A DNA stretch of 64,000 nucleotides from positions 600,799-664,798 of the forward strand of contig CAXUKO010000001.1 in assembly GCA_964251665.1 (NCBI GenBank), written 5' to 3'. The position numbers and the translations under genes are program-made. Source of the stretch: JBBQLG01 sp964251665 (lineage in GTDB: Bacteria > Bacteroidota > Bacteroidia > Cytophagales > Spirosomataceae). Below the pieces are notes generated by a model that ran no database searches, was not told the origin of the DNA, and saw only the letters and a list, made by a program, of their open reading frames with translations. Positions within the stretch are counted from its first letter, which is position 1. Each line of letters begins with the position of its first letter. This document shows positions 23,866 to 33,123 of this stretch, piece after piece.

Positions 23866-25809
23866 ATGGATGATAAAAAACACCTCGATGCCGTTTCAGC
23901 AGCTGGTCTGCTGATTGCGATGGGGATTATTTACGGTGACATTGGCACGTCACCGCTGTATACACTCAGGGCCATTATTGGTCCTGACCGCACGATTCAG
24001 AATGACGTTGTCCTGGGCGCATTATCCTGCATATTCTGGACCCTCACTCTTCAAACCAGCGTTAAATATGTCATTCTGATCCTACGGGCCGATAACCGGG
24101 GTGAAGGCGGTATTTTCGCCCTTTACGCCCTGGTGCGTCGTCACGCCCGCTGGCTGACGCTGCCCGCTATTCTGGGCGGGTCGGCCCTACTGGCCGATGG
24201 TATTATCACGCCCCCTATTTCAGTATCATCAGCTGTTGAGGGACTGGAAATTCTCTATCCCGACATTCCAACCGTACCCATCGTTATCGGTATCCTGACC
24301 GTGTTGTTTCTGATACAGGCACTCGGCACCAGTGTAGTAGGTACCGCTTTCGGACCGGTTATGCTGGTTTGGTTCACGATGCTGGCTGTATTGGGCGTTA
24401 TTCATATCTCGACAATGCCCTCAGTTGTGTCGGCTTTAAATCCGTACCACGCCTGGTGGCTGTTGTCTGAATACCCGGGTGGTTTCTGGCTGCTGGGGTC
24501 CGTGTTCCTCTGTACAACCGGAGCCGAAGCCCTTTATTCGGACATGGGCCACTGCGGACGCGGCAACATCCGGGTGAGCTGGGTTTTCGTTAAATCGTGC
24601 CTGATTATAAACTATTTCGGTCAGGGAGCCTGGTTGATGGGAATTGAAGGTCAGACACTGGCCAAACGGATTCCACTCTACGAAATGATGCCCGAATGGT
24701 TTCTCATTTTTGGTATCATCATTGCCACGGCAGCCACCGTTATTGCGTCGCAGGCCCTGATTTCGGGTTCGTTCACGCTCATCAGTGAAGCCATCCGGCT
24801 TAATTTCTGGCCTAAAGTACGGTTGCGCTATCCAACCGTACAGAAAGGACAACTTTTCATTCCCAGCATTAATTTGCTGCTCTGGGCAGGGTGTGTTGGC
24901 GTGGTACTCTACTTCAAGGAGTCGAGTAATATGGAAGCGGCCTATGGGTTAGCCATTACCTTAACCATGCTGATGACGACCATGCTGATGGCATACTACC
25001 TGTACATCAAGAAATACAGCGCTTGGGGCGTGTTGCTGTTCCTGACGGTTTATCTGACGCTTGAAGGGGCTTTTCTAATAGCGAACCTGGTCAAGTTTCC
25101 GCATGGTGGCTGGGTTTCCGTCCTTATCGGAGCATCAATCGCCGGGGTCATGTACATCTGGCTGCGGGCGTTCCAGATTAAACTTCGCCTGACCGAATAC
25201 GTCCGCATCGATCAGTTTATTCAGTCGATCAAAGAGTTAAGCCGCGATATTAGTATTCCCAAATACGCGACGCACATCGTATTTATGAGCAACGCGGCCC
25301 GACAATCGGAAATCGAGTCGAAAATCATCTACTCCATTTTTCAGAAGCGGCCAAAGCGGGCGGACATCTATTGGTTTGTCCACGTCGATACGACCGACGA
25401 CCCCTACACGATGGAGTATAAAGTAAATACCATTGCTCCCGACGATTGCTATAAAGTGACGTTCCGGCTGGGCTTCCGGGTTGAGCAGCGCATAAACTTG
25501 TTTTTCCGCAAGGTAATCGAGGATATGGTGAAGAATCGGGAGGTGGACATCACAAGCCGCTACGAGTCGCTGAACCGGCAGAACGTGATTGGCGATTTCC
25601 GGTTCGTGGTGCTCGAAAAATTCTTATCCTTCGAGAATGACCTGCCTGCCAGCGAGCGAATTATCATGAATGTCTATTTCTGGGTGAAGAGCTTCACAAC
25701 ACCCGAAGACCGTTGGTTCGGACTGGACAGTAGTTCGGTGAAAATCGAGAAAGTACCGCTCGTCATCCGACCCGTCGAGAATGTTAAACTCAAACGTATT
25801 ACCAGTTAA
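23866..25809 (+). CDS. kup: KUP-family potassium transporter
   Basis: A 647-residue protein with about twelve membrane helices followed by a cytoplasmic C-terminal domain of some 170 residues. The N-terminal GIIYGDIGTSPLYTLRAII is diagnostic, followed by ADNRGEGGIFALYALV, LLADGIITPPISVSSAVEG and GTSVVGTAFGPVMLVWF. Kup imports potassium with protons. The second ATG is preferred over the upstream TTG frame because the family begins shortly before this motif and a -7 box lies between the two starts. The next hairpin begins seven bases after its stop. Confidence 0.96.
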   Translation: MDDKKHLDAVSAAGLLIAMGIIYGDIGTSPLYTLRAIIGPDRTIQNDVVLGALSCIFWTLTLQTSVKYVILILRADNRGEGGIFALYALVRRHARWLTLPAILGGSALLADGIITPPISVSSAVEGLEILYPDIPTVPIVIGILTVLFLIQALGTSVVGTAFGPVMLVWFTMLAVLGVIHISTMPSVVSALNPYHAWWLLSEYPGGFWLLGSVFLCTTGAEALYSDMGHCGRGNIRVSWVFVKSCLIINYFGQGAWLMGIEGQTLAKRIPLYEMMPEWFLIFGIIIATAATVIASQALISGSFTLISEAIRLNFWPKVRLRYPTVQKGQLFIPSINLLLWAGCVGVVLYFKESSNMEAAYGLAITLTMLMTTMLMAYYLYIKKYSAWGVLLFLTVYLTLEGAFLIANLVKFPHGGWVSVLIGASIAGVMYIWLRAFQIKLRLTEYVRIDQFIQSIKELSRDISIPKYATHIVFMSNAARQSEIESKIIYSIFQKRPKRADIYWFVHVDTTDDPYTMEYKVNTIAPDDCYKVTFRLGFRVEQRINLFFRKVIEDMVKNREVDITSRYESLNRQNVIGDFRFVVLEKFLSFENDLPASERIIMNVYFWVKSFTTPEDRWFGLDSSSVKIEKVPLVIRPVENVKLKRITS

Positions 25810-25815
25810 AACAGC

Positions 25816-25862
25816 CGATAAGTCAGTAAGCGCTTCGCTTTAGAAGACTTATTGACTTATCG
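25816..25862. repeat. Inverted repeat of the taagtcagtaag family after kup
   Basis: Arms 25816-25830 and 25848-25862 (15 bases, one difference) form a hairpin around a cgcttcgcttt loop. The core taagtcagtaag is the same as at 4621-4632. It probably terminates kup transcription and lies just before the epimerase gene. Confidence 0.65.
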
Positions 25863-25878
25863 ACTTACCGACTATCTT

Positions 25879-26940
25879 ATGAAATTACTCATCACGGGAG
25901 GGGCCGGCTTCGTTGGCTCATCGCTGGCCATTTCGCTTAAAACCAATTATCCGCAGTACGAAATCTGGGCGCTGGATAACCTCAAACGGCGGGGTTCCGA
26001 ATTAAGCATCGCCCGGCTGAAGCAGGCTGGCGTTGAATTCGTCCACGGCGATATTCGCAGTAAAGAAGATTTTGACGGTTTACCCGCTGTCGATGTCGTA
26101 ATCGAAGCCTCGGCCGAACCGTCGGTGCTGGCGGGGCTGGATGGTACGCCGGACTACCTCATCAACACCAATTTGTTTGGTACGGTAAACTGCCTGAACT
26201 ACGCCCTGAAGCATAAAGCGTCGTTTATTTTTCTATCGACCAGCCGGGTCTATCCCATCAAAACGATTGAAACGCTGAACTTCGCCGAAGCCGATACGCG
26301 CTTTGTCCTGACCGACGATCAGCCTGTTTCCGGCGTCTCCGCAAAAGGCATTGCTGAAGACTTTCCGTTGGATGGCGCACGGTCGTTGTACGGCACAACG
26401 AAGCTGGCATCGGAATTAATTATTCAGGAATACAATGAATTTTACGGCCTGAAAACGGTCATTAACCGCTGCGGTGTTATCACTGGACCGTGGCAGATGG
26501 GAAAAGTAGATCAGGGCGTGATGGTGCTCTGGATTGCCAAACACTATTTCGAGCAGCCACTCGCTTATATTGGCTATGGCGGTACCGGGAAACAAACCCG
26601 CGACATGCTGCATATCGCCGATCTGTACCGTTTAATCGATTGGGAGCTGCATAACCTCAACGCAGTAAACGGTGAAATCCTGAATGCGGGTGGAGGTAAT
26701 GAAAGTAGTGCCTCGTTGCAGGAACTGACAGCCGTTTGTCAGGAGGTAACGGGCAAAACCATTCCAATTCGGTCGGTGGCCGAAAATCGGGCCGCCGATA
26801 TTCGGCTCTACATCACTGATAATACTAAAGTGACGAAGCTTACCGGTTGGAAGCCTGAAAAAGGAATCAAAGAGATTGTAACGGATATCCACACTTGGCT
26901 GGATGAAAACCGGGCTGCCCTGGAGCCGATTCTAAAGTAG
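25879..26940 (+). CDS. NAD-dependent epimerase, CDP-tyvelose/paratose epimerase-like
   Basis: A 353-residue extended short-chain dehydrogenase. It begins MKLLITGGAGFVGSSLA (NAD-binding GxxGxxG) and has the catalytic YGTTKLASE (YxxxK). The segment WALDNLKRRGSELSIARLK after the first strand resembles the CDP-paratose 2-epimerase (RfbE/TyvE) type, which interconverts deoxyhexoses for surface polysaccharide. Substrate identity is inferred from this similarity alone; no other sugar-nucleotide genes are nearby. An upstream start at 25852 would lie inside the repeat. Confidence 0.82.
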   Translation: MKLLITGGAGFVGSSLAISLKTNYPQYEIWALDNLKRRGSELSIARLKQAGVEFVHGDIRSKEDFDGLPAVDVVIEASAEPSVLAGLDGTPDYLINTNLFGTVNCLNYALKHKASFIFLSTSRVYPIKTIETLNFAEADTRFVLTDDQPVSGVSAKGIAEDFPLDGARSLYGTTKLASELIIQEYNEFYGLKTVINRCGVITGPWQMGKVDQGVMVLWIAKHYFEQPLAYIGYGGTGKQTRDMLHIADLYRLIDWELHNLNAVNGEILNAGGGNESSASLQELTAVCQEVTGKTIPIRSVAENRAADIRLYITDNTKVTKLTGWKPEKGIKEIVTDIHTWLDENRAALEPILK

Positions 26941-26949
26941 GATATTAAG

Positions 26950-26981
26950 CAACGGGGGAAGCTGCTCAGCTTCCCCCGTTG
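26950..26981. terminator. Perfect hairpin between convergent epimerase and uvrA
   Basis: Arms 26950-26964 and 26967-26981 (15 bases, caacgggggaagctg and its complement) with a two-base loop. It lies between the two stop codons and can end both transcripts. Confidence 0.75.
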
Positions 26982-26985
26982 TATA

Positions 26986-29880
26986 CTAAGCCAACTCCAT
27001 TGCCAGAAACTTCCCGGTGTAGCTTCCCTTGGTTTTAGCCACTTTTTCGGGCGGGCCTTCCGCGATAATCAAGCCGCCTTTAGTGCCGCCTTCCGGGCCA
27101 AGATCGATTACATGGTCGGATACTTTAATCACGTCCAGGTTGTGCTCAATGATTAACACGGTATTGCCCTTATCAACTAATTTGTTCAAAACATCCAGCA
27201 GATGGGCAATGTCCTGAAAGTGTAATCCGGTAGTGGGTTCGTCCAGAATGTACATCGTTTTACCAGTATCTTTCTTGGATAGTTCCTCCGCTAACTTCAC
27301 CCGTTGAGCCTCTCCCCCCGATAGCGTTGTTGCATGTTGGCCCAGCGTTATGTAGCCCAGACCAACATCATTCATCGTTTGTACTTTGCGGAGAATACGG
27401 GGCTGACTGGCAAAGAAGTCAAGCGCTTGCTCGACTGTCATATCAAGCACGTCGGCTATAGATTTGCCCTTGAAGCGTACTTCCAGTGTTTCGCGATTAA
27501 AACGCTTGCCTTTGCAGGTTTCACAGGCTACGTGTACGTCGGGCAGGAACTCCATTTCGATCTTCTTCATGCCCGCACCTTCGCAGTCTTCGCAACGTCC
27601 GCCTTTCACATTGAATGAGAATCGCCCTGGTTTATATCCCCTAATCTTTGCCTCCGGTAACTCAGCAAACAATTGCCGGATTTCCGAAAACATGCCGGTG
27701 TAAGTGGCCGGGTTAGACCGGGGCGTCCGCCCGATTGGTGACTGGTCTACTTCGATTACCTTATCCAAAAATTCCAACCCATCCACTGATTTAAATGGCA
27801 TGGCTTCCCGCTTCGACTTGTAAAAATGCTTGTTCAGAATGGGAAACAGCGTGTCGTGGATCAGGGTAGATTTGCCGCTGCCCGATACGCCGGTGATGGA
27901 AATCATCCGGCCCAATGGCAGTTTTAGTGTCGCATTTTTTAGATTATTACCCGTCGCTCCTTTGATTACCAGAAACGTACCATGCCCTTTTCGGCGTTCG
28001 GCGGGTACATTGATGTTCCGGCGACCGCTCAGGTAATCGGCCGTGGTGCTGCCGTTTTTGATGAACTCTTCGGGTGTGCCGGCACCTACTACGTTCCCGC
28101 CGTGTCGACCGGCACCCGGTCCAATGTCGAGAATATAATCCGATTCGAGCATCATGTCTTTATCGTGTTCGACCACCAGCACCGTGTTACCCAGATCGCG
28201 CAGATTTTTCAGCGAGTCGATCAATTTAACGTTGTCACGCTGATGCAAACCGATGCTCGGCTCGTCCATAATATACAGTACACCAACGAGTTGTGTGCCA
28301 ATCTGGGTTGCCAGCCGAATGCGCTGTGCTTCTCCGCCCGACAGTGTTCGTAATGGTCGATCCAACGTAAGGTAATCCAGGCCAATGTCCAGCAGGAACC
28401 CAATACGTTTGCGGATTTCTTTTAACACCTCCTTGCCAATGACATTTTGCCGGTTGGTCAGCCGTTCTTCCAGGCCGACGGTCCAGTTAGAAAGCTCCGA
28501 AATGTCCATGCGGGCCAATTCAGAGATATTTTTCTCGTCAATTTTGAAAAACAATGAGTCGCGTTTCAGCCGGGCACCCTCACATTCGGGACAGGTTTTG
28601 ATGACCATAAAGTCCTTCAGCCAGTCCTGAATTTTGTCGCTACCGTTCTCCTGCTGCCGTTTCAGGAAGTTGATAATACCTTCGAATTTAACAGGAGCGG
28701 GTTCAGGCGTCTTTTTGCTTGGAGTTGCTTCCTCTTCCGTTGTGTCGCCATAAAGAAGCAGCGTAAGTAGTTCTGGCGGGTACTTCGTGAGGGGCGTTGT
28801 GAGACTTAACTTCTGTTTTTTGAGGATAACTTCGATTTCCCGGAAAATCCATAATTCGCGATATTCGCCCAGCGGGGCAATAGCCCCCCGGCTGATACTC
28901 AGCGATTTATCGGGTATAACCGACTCTTCCGTAATTTCTTCGATCAGGCCTAAACCCGTGCAGGTAGGGCACCAGCCGTATGGGGAGTTGAACGAAAACG
29001 AGTTAGGCGATGGTTCGTCGTAGCTGATGCCCGACTCGGGATCCATCAGGTTCTGCGAGAAGTAAATTGTTTGCCCTGCCTGGTCGAGCACCTGCATGGC
29101 GCCTTTGCCTTGCTTGAGGGCCGTCTGTACCGATTGACTCAGTCGGAAACGTGACTGCGAGTCCCCGGCATCAGCATTGGGAACAATCCGGTCGATCACG
29201 ATCTCAATATCATGCACCTTGTAACGGTCCAACTGCATTTTGGGCGTAATATCCTGCACTGCACCATCAACCCGCACTTTGGTATAACCCATCTTGGCGA
29301 TCTGCACGAACAGTTCACGGTAGTGCCCTTTCCGCCCTTTAATCAGCGGAGCCAGCAAGGTTAATTTCTGTCCGGTGTAGTGCGTCAGAATCTGATCAAT
29401 GATCTGATCCTGCGACTGACGCACCATTTTACGGCCCGTTACATAGGAGTAGGCCTCGCCCGCCCGGGCGTAAAGCAACCGCAGAAAGTCGTAGATCTCG
29501 GTGGTTGTACCTACCGTAGAGCGCGGATTTTTGGAGGTTGTTTTCTGCTCAATGGAAATTACGGGGCTGAGACCGTTGATCTTATCTACATCGGGCCGTT
29601 CCATGTCGCCAATAAACGAACGGGCATAGGCAGAGAAGCTTTCCATATACCGCCGTTGACCTTCGGCATAGATAGTATCGAAGGCCAGGGACGATTTGCC
29701 GCTGCCGCTGATACCCGTCACAACGACCAGCTTATTGCGGGGTATCGTGACATCAACATTCTTCAGGTTATGTTCGCGGGCACCCAGTACTTCGATCTGG
29801 TCATAGCCCGTTAATTCGACATCGGTAATTGTGGCCCGCTGTTCGCCGGAGCGTGGTTCGGGGTGTTGTGTTTCGGTCAC
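26986..29880 (-). CDS. uvrA: Excinuclease ABC subunit A
   Basis: A 964-residue DNA-damage recognition ATPase of nucleotide excision repair. Two ABC ATPase modules are visible: Walker A GISGSGKSSLAFDT at about residue 56 and GVSGSGKSTLIHDT near 660, with LSGGEAQRIRLA and LSGGEAQRVKLA signatures. Zinc-binding cysteine pairs lie in CPTCTGLG, CPECEGARL, CEDCEGAGM and CETCKGKRF. Length and order are standard. An N-terminal extension of about 30 polar residues precedes the usual IEVLGAREHNLKNVDV. It is monocistronic and convergent with the epimerase. Confidence 0.98.
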   Translation of the reverse strand: MTETQHPEPRSGEQRATITDVELTGYDQIEVLGAREHNLKNVDVTIPRNKLVVVTGISGSGKSSLAFDTIYAEGQRRYMESFSAYARSFIGDMERPDVDKINGLSPVISIEQKTTSKNPRSTVGTTTEIYDFLRLLYARAGEAYSYVTGRKMVRQSQDQIIDQILTHYTGQKLTLLAPLIKGRKGHYRELFVQIAKMGYTKVRVDGAVQDITPKMQLDRYKVHDIEIVIDRIVPNADAGDSQSRFRLSQSVQTALKQGKGAMQVLDQAGQTIYFSQNLMDPESGISYDEPSPNSFSFNSPYGWCPTCTGLGLIEEITEESVIPDKSLSISRGAIAPLGEYRELWIFREIEVILKKQKLSLTTPLTKYPPELLTLLLYGDTTEEEATPSKKTPEPAPVKFEGIINFLKRQQENGSDKIQDWLKDFMVIKTCPECEGARLKRDSLFFKIDEKNISELARMDISELSNWTVGLEERLTNRQNVIGKEVLKEIRKRIGFLLDIGLDYLTLDRPLRTLSGGEAQRIRLATQIGTQLVGVLYIMDEPSIGLHQRDNVKLIDSLKNLRDLGNTVLVVEHDKDMMLESDYILDIGPGAGRHGGNVVGAGTPEEFIKNGSTTADYLSGRRNINVPAERRKGHGTFLVIKGATGNNLKNATLKLPLGRMISITGVSGSGKSTLIHDTLFPILNKHFYKSKREAMPFKSVDGLEFLDKVIEVDQSPIGRTPRSNPATYTGMFSEIRQLFAELPEAKIRGYKPGRFSFNVKGGRCEDCEGAGMKKIEMEFLPDVHVACETCKGKRFNRETLEVRFKGKSIADVLDMTVEQALDFFASQPRILRKVQTMNDVGLGYITLGQHATTLSGGEAQRVKLAEELSKKDTGKTMYILDEPTTGLHFQDIAHLLDVLNKLVDKGNTVLIIEHNLDVIKVSDHVIDLGPEGGTKGGLIIAEGPPEKVAKTKGSYTGKFLAMELA

Positions 29881-30030
29881 GTTGTGATAGCCTTATTCTT
29901 TATTTCAACAGCAAACCGGTGAACGAAGTTTCGGTTTATTACGAAACTGGGATGATGAATGACGCCTTTGCAAACAGCCGCCCGCTTCTGGTAGTTATAC
30001 GGTAGACTTACTCACCATTTTGATAACGTT

Positions 30031-31131
30031 ATGTCAACGCCACCGCCCGACGATGCCCATGGCCCCATCAGCCAGTTGGCCCTGCGCTATCTTCGCGGGG
30101 CACTCGACACACAGCATCCCAACGATCAGCCTTACGTAATGAGTGACATGGAGCACCGGGTAATTCGGCAGGTGAAAACCCGGACGATGACTCAGGCGGC
30201 TCTGATTGGGTTGCTGGGCGTACTGATTTTTTACGCTTCACCTTATTTCTGGCCAACATTTTTTGCCGATACAACCCTGACCGTGTCAGGCAATACATAC
30301 GCCCTGCCGTTGGTACGGAGCCTGTTTGGGCTGTTGCTGCTTTATCTGGAAATAAATTTGCTGTTGCACCTGAATATACAGGCTGTCCAGATTATTATGT
30401 CCGTTTGTCAGTTTCCCCGGCTCTACGATGCGCAGTACGAACGCCATCTGCGGGCGTTATCCGATGCGGCTCTGGACAAGGAAAATCGGGGTTACCTGCA
30501 CTTTGGTCTCGACCCGTACCTGGTATTACCCCACTGGGGACTAACGATTTTTCTGGCTGTAAACAAACTGAAAGCTCTGGCAACTACCCTGACGCTGCGC
30601 CTGGTGCTGCGGGTTAGCGGAGCGGGGGCAGCCTCCCTGGCAGACATGATTGGTATGCCCGTTTTTGCTTTTTGGAACGCCTGGGCAACCCGATCAATCA
30701 TTCATGAAGCGCAGGTTCGGGTGATGGCTCCTTTAACTATTCGGGAGTTTGTGGATGAACTGCACGAAGAGTGGCAGCAGAATGATGCCTTTTGCCAGCT
30801 CATTCCCGAAGCACTACAGTTTGTCGAAATACCAAAACGGCAGTATAACTACGCCCATCTGGTATTTACCGAAACGCTCATGGACCGGTTCGGTTTAACC
30901 GTGATTCGGCCGACGGGCGGTTTTCTGGAAAAACTTGCAAAGGCTCCGAAGGACGTGCGGCAGGGACTAGAGCGGCTTATTATTTTCGGTGCCCTGATTG
31001 ATGGACGCCTGTCGTGGTTTGAACGTCGTCGGTTGCGCCAGCTGCGGGCTAAAGGCTGGCTTACCCATACTATAGAAAGCATCGAAGATTTAGGCCGGAC
31101 GTTCAATCGGGGTGAAGGGCTTTGGGTGTAA
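30031..31131 (+). CDS. Uncharacterised membrane protein (LBF_2804-like)
   Basis: A 366-residue protein with two hydrophobic segments near residues 58-75 and 88-115 and a further weak one near 195-215, then a soluble C-terminal half. The middle carries YLHFGLDPYLVLPHWG, and the end carries LIIFGALIDGRLSWFERRRLRQLR. It reminds me of the LBF_2804 family, for which no function is known to me. It diverges from uvrA and converges on gldE, with only six bases between the two stop codons and no hairpin there. Confidence 0.6.
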   Translation: MSTPPPDDAHGPISQLALRYLRGALDTQHPNDQPYVMSDMEHRVIRQVKTRTMTQAALIGLLGVLIFYASPYFWPTFFADTTLTVSGNTYALPLVRSLFGLLLLYLEINLLLHLNIQAVQIIMSVCQFPRLYDAQYERHLRALSDAALDKENRGYLHFGLDPYLVLPHWGLTIFLAVNKLKALATTLTLRLVLRVSGAGAASLADMIGMPVFAFWNAWATRSIIHEAQVRVMAPLTIREFVDELHEEWQQNDAFCQLIPEALQFVEIPKRQYNYAHLVFTETLMDRFGLTVIRPTGGFLEKLAKAPKDVRQGLERLIIFGALIDGRLSWFERRRLRQLRAKGWLTHTIESIEDLGRTFNRGEGLWV

Positions 31132-31137
31132 GCTAAT

Positions 31138-32463
31138 TCAGACCACTTTGGTAATCAGCACTTCCTGAATCCGTTTGTCATCGGCACTCATCACGTGGAA
31201 AAGAAACCCTTCGGCTTTAATCTCTTCGCCAGGCTTGGGTAATCGGGTAAATAATTCGAGCAGTAAACCACCCAGCGACTCGGCATCACCCCGGTGGGCG
31301 TCGAACGTGTCGATGCCCACATGCAGCACCCGGCACATATCGGTTAAGGGCAGCTTACCGGCTATGATAACCGTATTTTCATCAATACGGCGGTAGTCGG
31401 CCGCTTCTTCCTCATCGGATTCGTCGTTGATATCGCCAAAGATTTCTTCAATAATATCCTCCAGTGTAATCAGGCCTGCCGTACCGCCATACTCATCTAC
31501 CACGATAGCTATGTGGACCCGACGCTGCTGAAAATCCTGTAGCAACCCGTCAATCTTCTTCGTTTCCGGAATAAAGAATGTCGGCCTCAACAGTGTTTGC
31601 CAGCGGAAATATGGATCGGAGTGCAGGTGGGACAAGAGGTCTTTTATGTAAAGAATGCCGACAATATCATCCAGCGATTCGTGGTAAACGGGCACTCGTG
31701 AGTAGCCCGATTCGTTGATTTCCGCCAGTAGTTCATCAAAAGTCAGGTTATCGGCAAAGGCAGTGATGTCCATTCTGGCCCGCATCACCTGCCGGGCCGT
31801 CAGGTTGCTAAAGTTCACAATGCCCTTCAGCATTCCCTTTTCCTCAGCAGTAGCCTCCACACTGGTCAGGTCAACCGCCTGATTTAATTCCTCTACGGAT
31901 AATTTATACCCCTTCCGCTGAATCCGTTTGTCGACCTGATTGCTCAGGCTAACTAAAAGAGCTGAGATTGGCCGGAAAACAACCAGCGCCGTTCGGGCCA
32001 GCGGAGCCGTAGCCAGTGCCATGTTCAGGTGATTCTGATTCGCGTAAACTTTGGGAATCATCTCGCCAAACAGCACAATAAAGAGCGTCGTTGCCAAGGT
32101 TATACCGGCTAAAATCCAACTCGACGAGTGAGCCGCCCGTGATAGCTCCCACGTCAGGTAGGTAACAATTACGACAATGCTAATATTCAGTAAGTTATTC
32201 AGGATAAGCAGCGATGCCAGTAAGCGCCGGGGGCGGTCGAGTAAATTGGCCACCCGTTGTTCTGCGGGTGAGTCGCTGTTACGGCATTGAGCCCGGTCGT
32301 CGGGCGAGAGGGAGAAGAATGCTGCTTCGGAGGCAGAGGCCAGACCGGCCAGTAGCAGCAACAACAGCAGCAAAGCCGCATAGGGGCCATAAAAAGTGAA
32401 ATAGGTGCCCCAGTCGTCGCCAACTGAGGGCACCCTTCGTAAAAGCGGGTCACCGGGGTCCAT
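31138..32463 (-). CDS. gldE: Gliding motility-associated protein GldE (CNNM/CBS/CorC type)
   Basis: A 441-residue membrane protein. The N-terminal half is a DUF21 (CNNM) transmembrane domain, including ASASEAAFFSLSPDDRAQ and LFGEMIPKVYANQN. Then comes a CBS pair (YSRVPVYHESLDDIVGILYIKDLL; HIAIVVDEYGGTAGLITLEDI, followed by IEEIFGDINDE), and a CorC/HlyC C-terminal domain. Order mutY-ssb-gldE on one strand is the conserved Bacteroidota arrangement, where gldE is needed together with gldD for gliding in Flavobacterium. Here gldD does not follow. A divalent-cation transport role is inferred from the CNNM family. Confidence 0.88.
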   Translation of the reverse strand: MDPGDPLLRRVPSVGDDWGTYFTFYGPYAALLLLLLLLAGLASASEAAFFSLSPDDRAQCRNSDSPAEQRVANLLDRPRRLLASLLILNNLLNISIVVIVTYLTWELSRAAHSSSWILAGITLATTLFIVLFGEMIPKVYANQNHLNMALATAPLARTALVVFRPISALLVSLSNQVDKRIQRKGYKLSVEELNQAVDLTSVEATAEEKGMLKGIVNFSNLTARQVMRARMDITAFADNLTFDELLAEINESGYSRVPVYHESLDDIVGILYIKDLLSHLHSDPYFRWQTLLRPTFFIPETKKIDGLLQDFQQRRVHIAIVVDEYGGTAGLITLEDIIEEIFGDINDESDEEEAADYRRIDENTVIIAGKLPLTDMCRVLHVGIDTFDAHRGDAESLGGLLLELFTRLPKPGEEIKAEGFLFHVMSADDKRIQEVLITKVV

Positions 32464-32496
32464 GCAGATCAGATATTGGTCAACAAAAGGCGTGGC

Positions 32497-33051
32497 TTAG
32501 AAGGGAAGGTCATCGTCACCGCCATCACTAAACGTTTGCGCCGGAGCTGTTTGCTGCCGGGCTGGGGCCGGCCGTTCAGCCTGTTGGCGCGGAGCCGCCT
32601 GCTGAGCCGGAGCGGGCGTTGCAGCCTGTTGCTGACGCGGTTGAGCCGGAGCCGGGCTGCGTTGCTCAGCCGGACTGCGATCAGCCTGCTGGCTATAGTC
32701 ACTGCCGCCCTGTCTGTCGTTAGGACTGCCCAGTAATTGCATCGTAGAGGCCCGGACACGCAATGAAAAGCGCTCTTTGCCGTCTTTGTCGGTCCAGAGT
32801 TCGGTGCGCAAACGCCCTTCGATATACACGGGATTGCCTTTCTTAAGGTACTGTTCAGCTATCTTGGCCTGTTCGTTCCACAACTCAACGCGGAACCACT
32901 CGGTTTGCTCAACCTTTTCGCCATTGCGGTTGGTATATTTTTCGGTGGTAGCCACATTGAACTGAGCTACAACGGCCCCGCCGTCAAGATAACGCACTTC
33001 GGGATCGGCACCCAGATTGCCAATGAGGGTCACTTTATTTAAGCTTGCCAT
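32497..33051 (-). CDS. ssb: Single-stranded DNA-binding protein
   Basis: A 184-residue protein: an OB fold in residues 1-105 starting MASLNKVTLIGNLGADPEVR, with WFRVELWNEQAKIAEQYLKKG, then a flexible tail of Gln, Ala and Pro, ending DDDLPF. The acidic tip recruits replication and repair enzymes. It lies between mutY and gldE on the same strand, in the conserved order. The A/P/Q tail is longer than in E. coli. Confidence 0.96.
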   Translation of the reverse strand: MASLNKVTLIGNLGADPEVRYLDGGAVVAQFNVATTEKYTNRNGEKVEQTEWFRVELWNEQAKIAEQYLKKGNPVYIEGRLRTELWTDKDGKERFSLRVRASTMQLLGSPNDRQGGSDYSQQADRSPAEQRSPAPAQPRQQQAATPAPAQQAAPRQQAERPAPARQQTAPAQTFSDGGDDDLPF

Positions 33052-33123
33052 GGTTTTGTTTTGGTCAGAAATGGATAAAAGTTGTGTGGGGTTAAGAAGA
33101 TAAAGATACTAAAAATGACCCGT

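Noticed and set aside
30031..31131. Reading the gene next to gldE as gldD
   Set aside because: It is on the opposite strand, has several membrane helices and none of the lipoprotein features of GldD.
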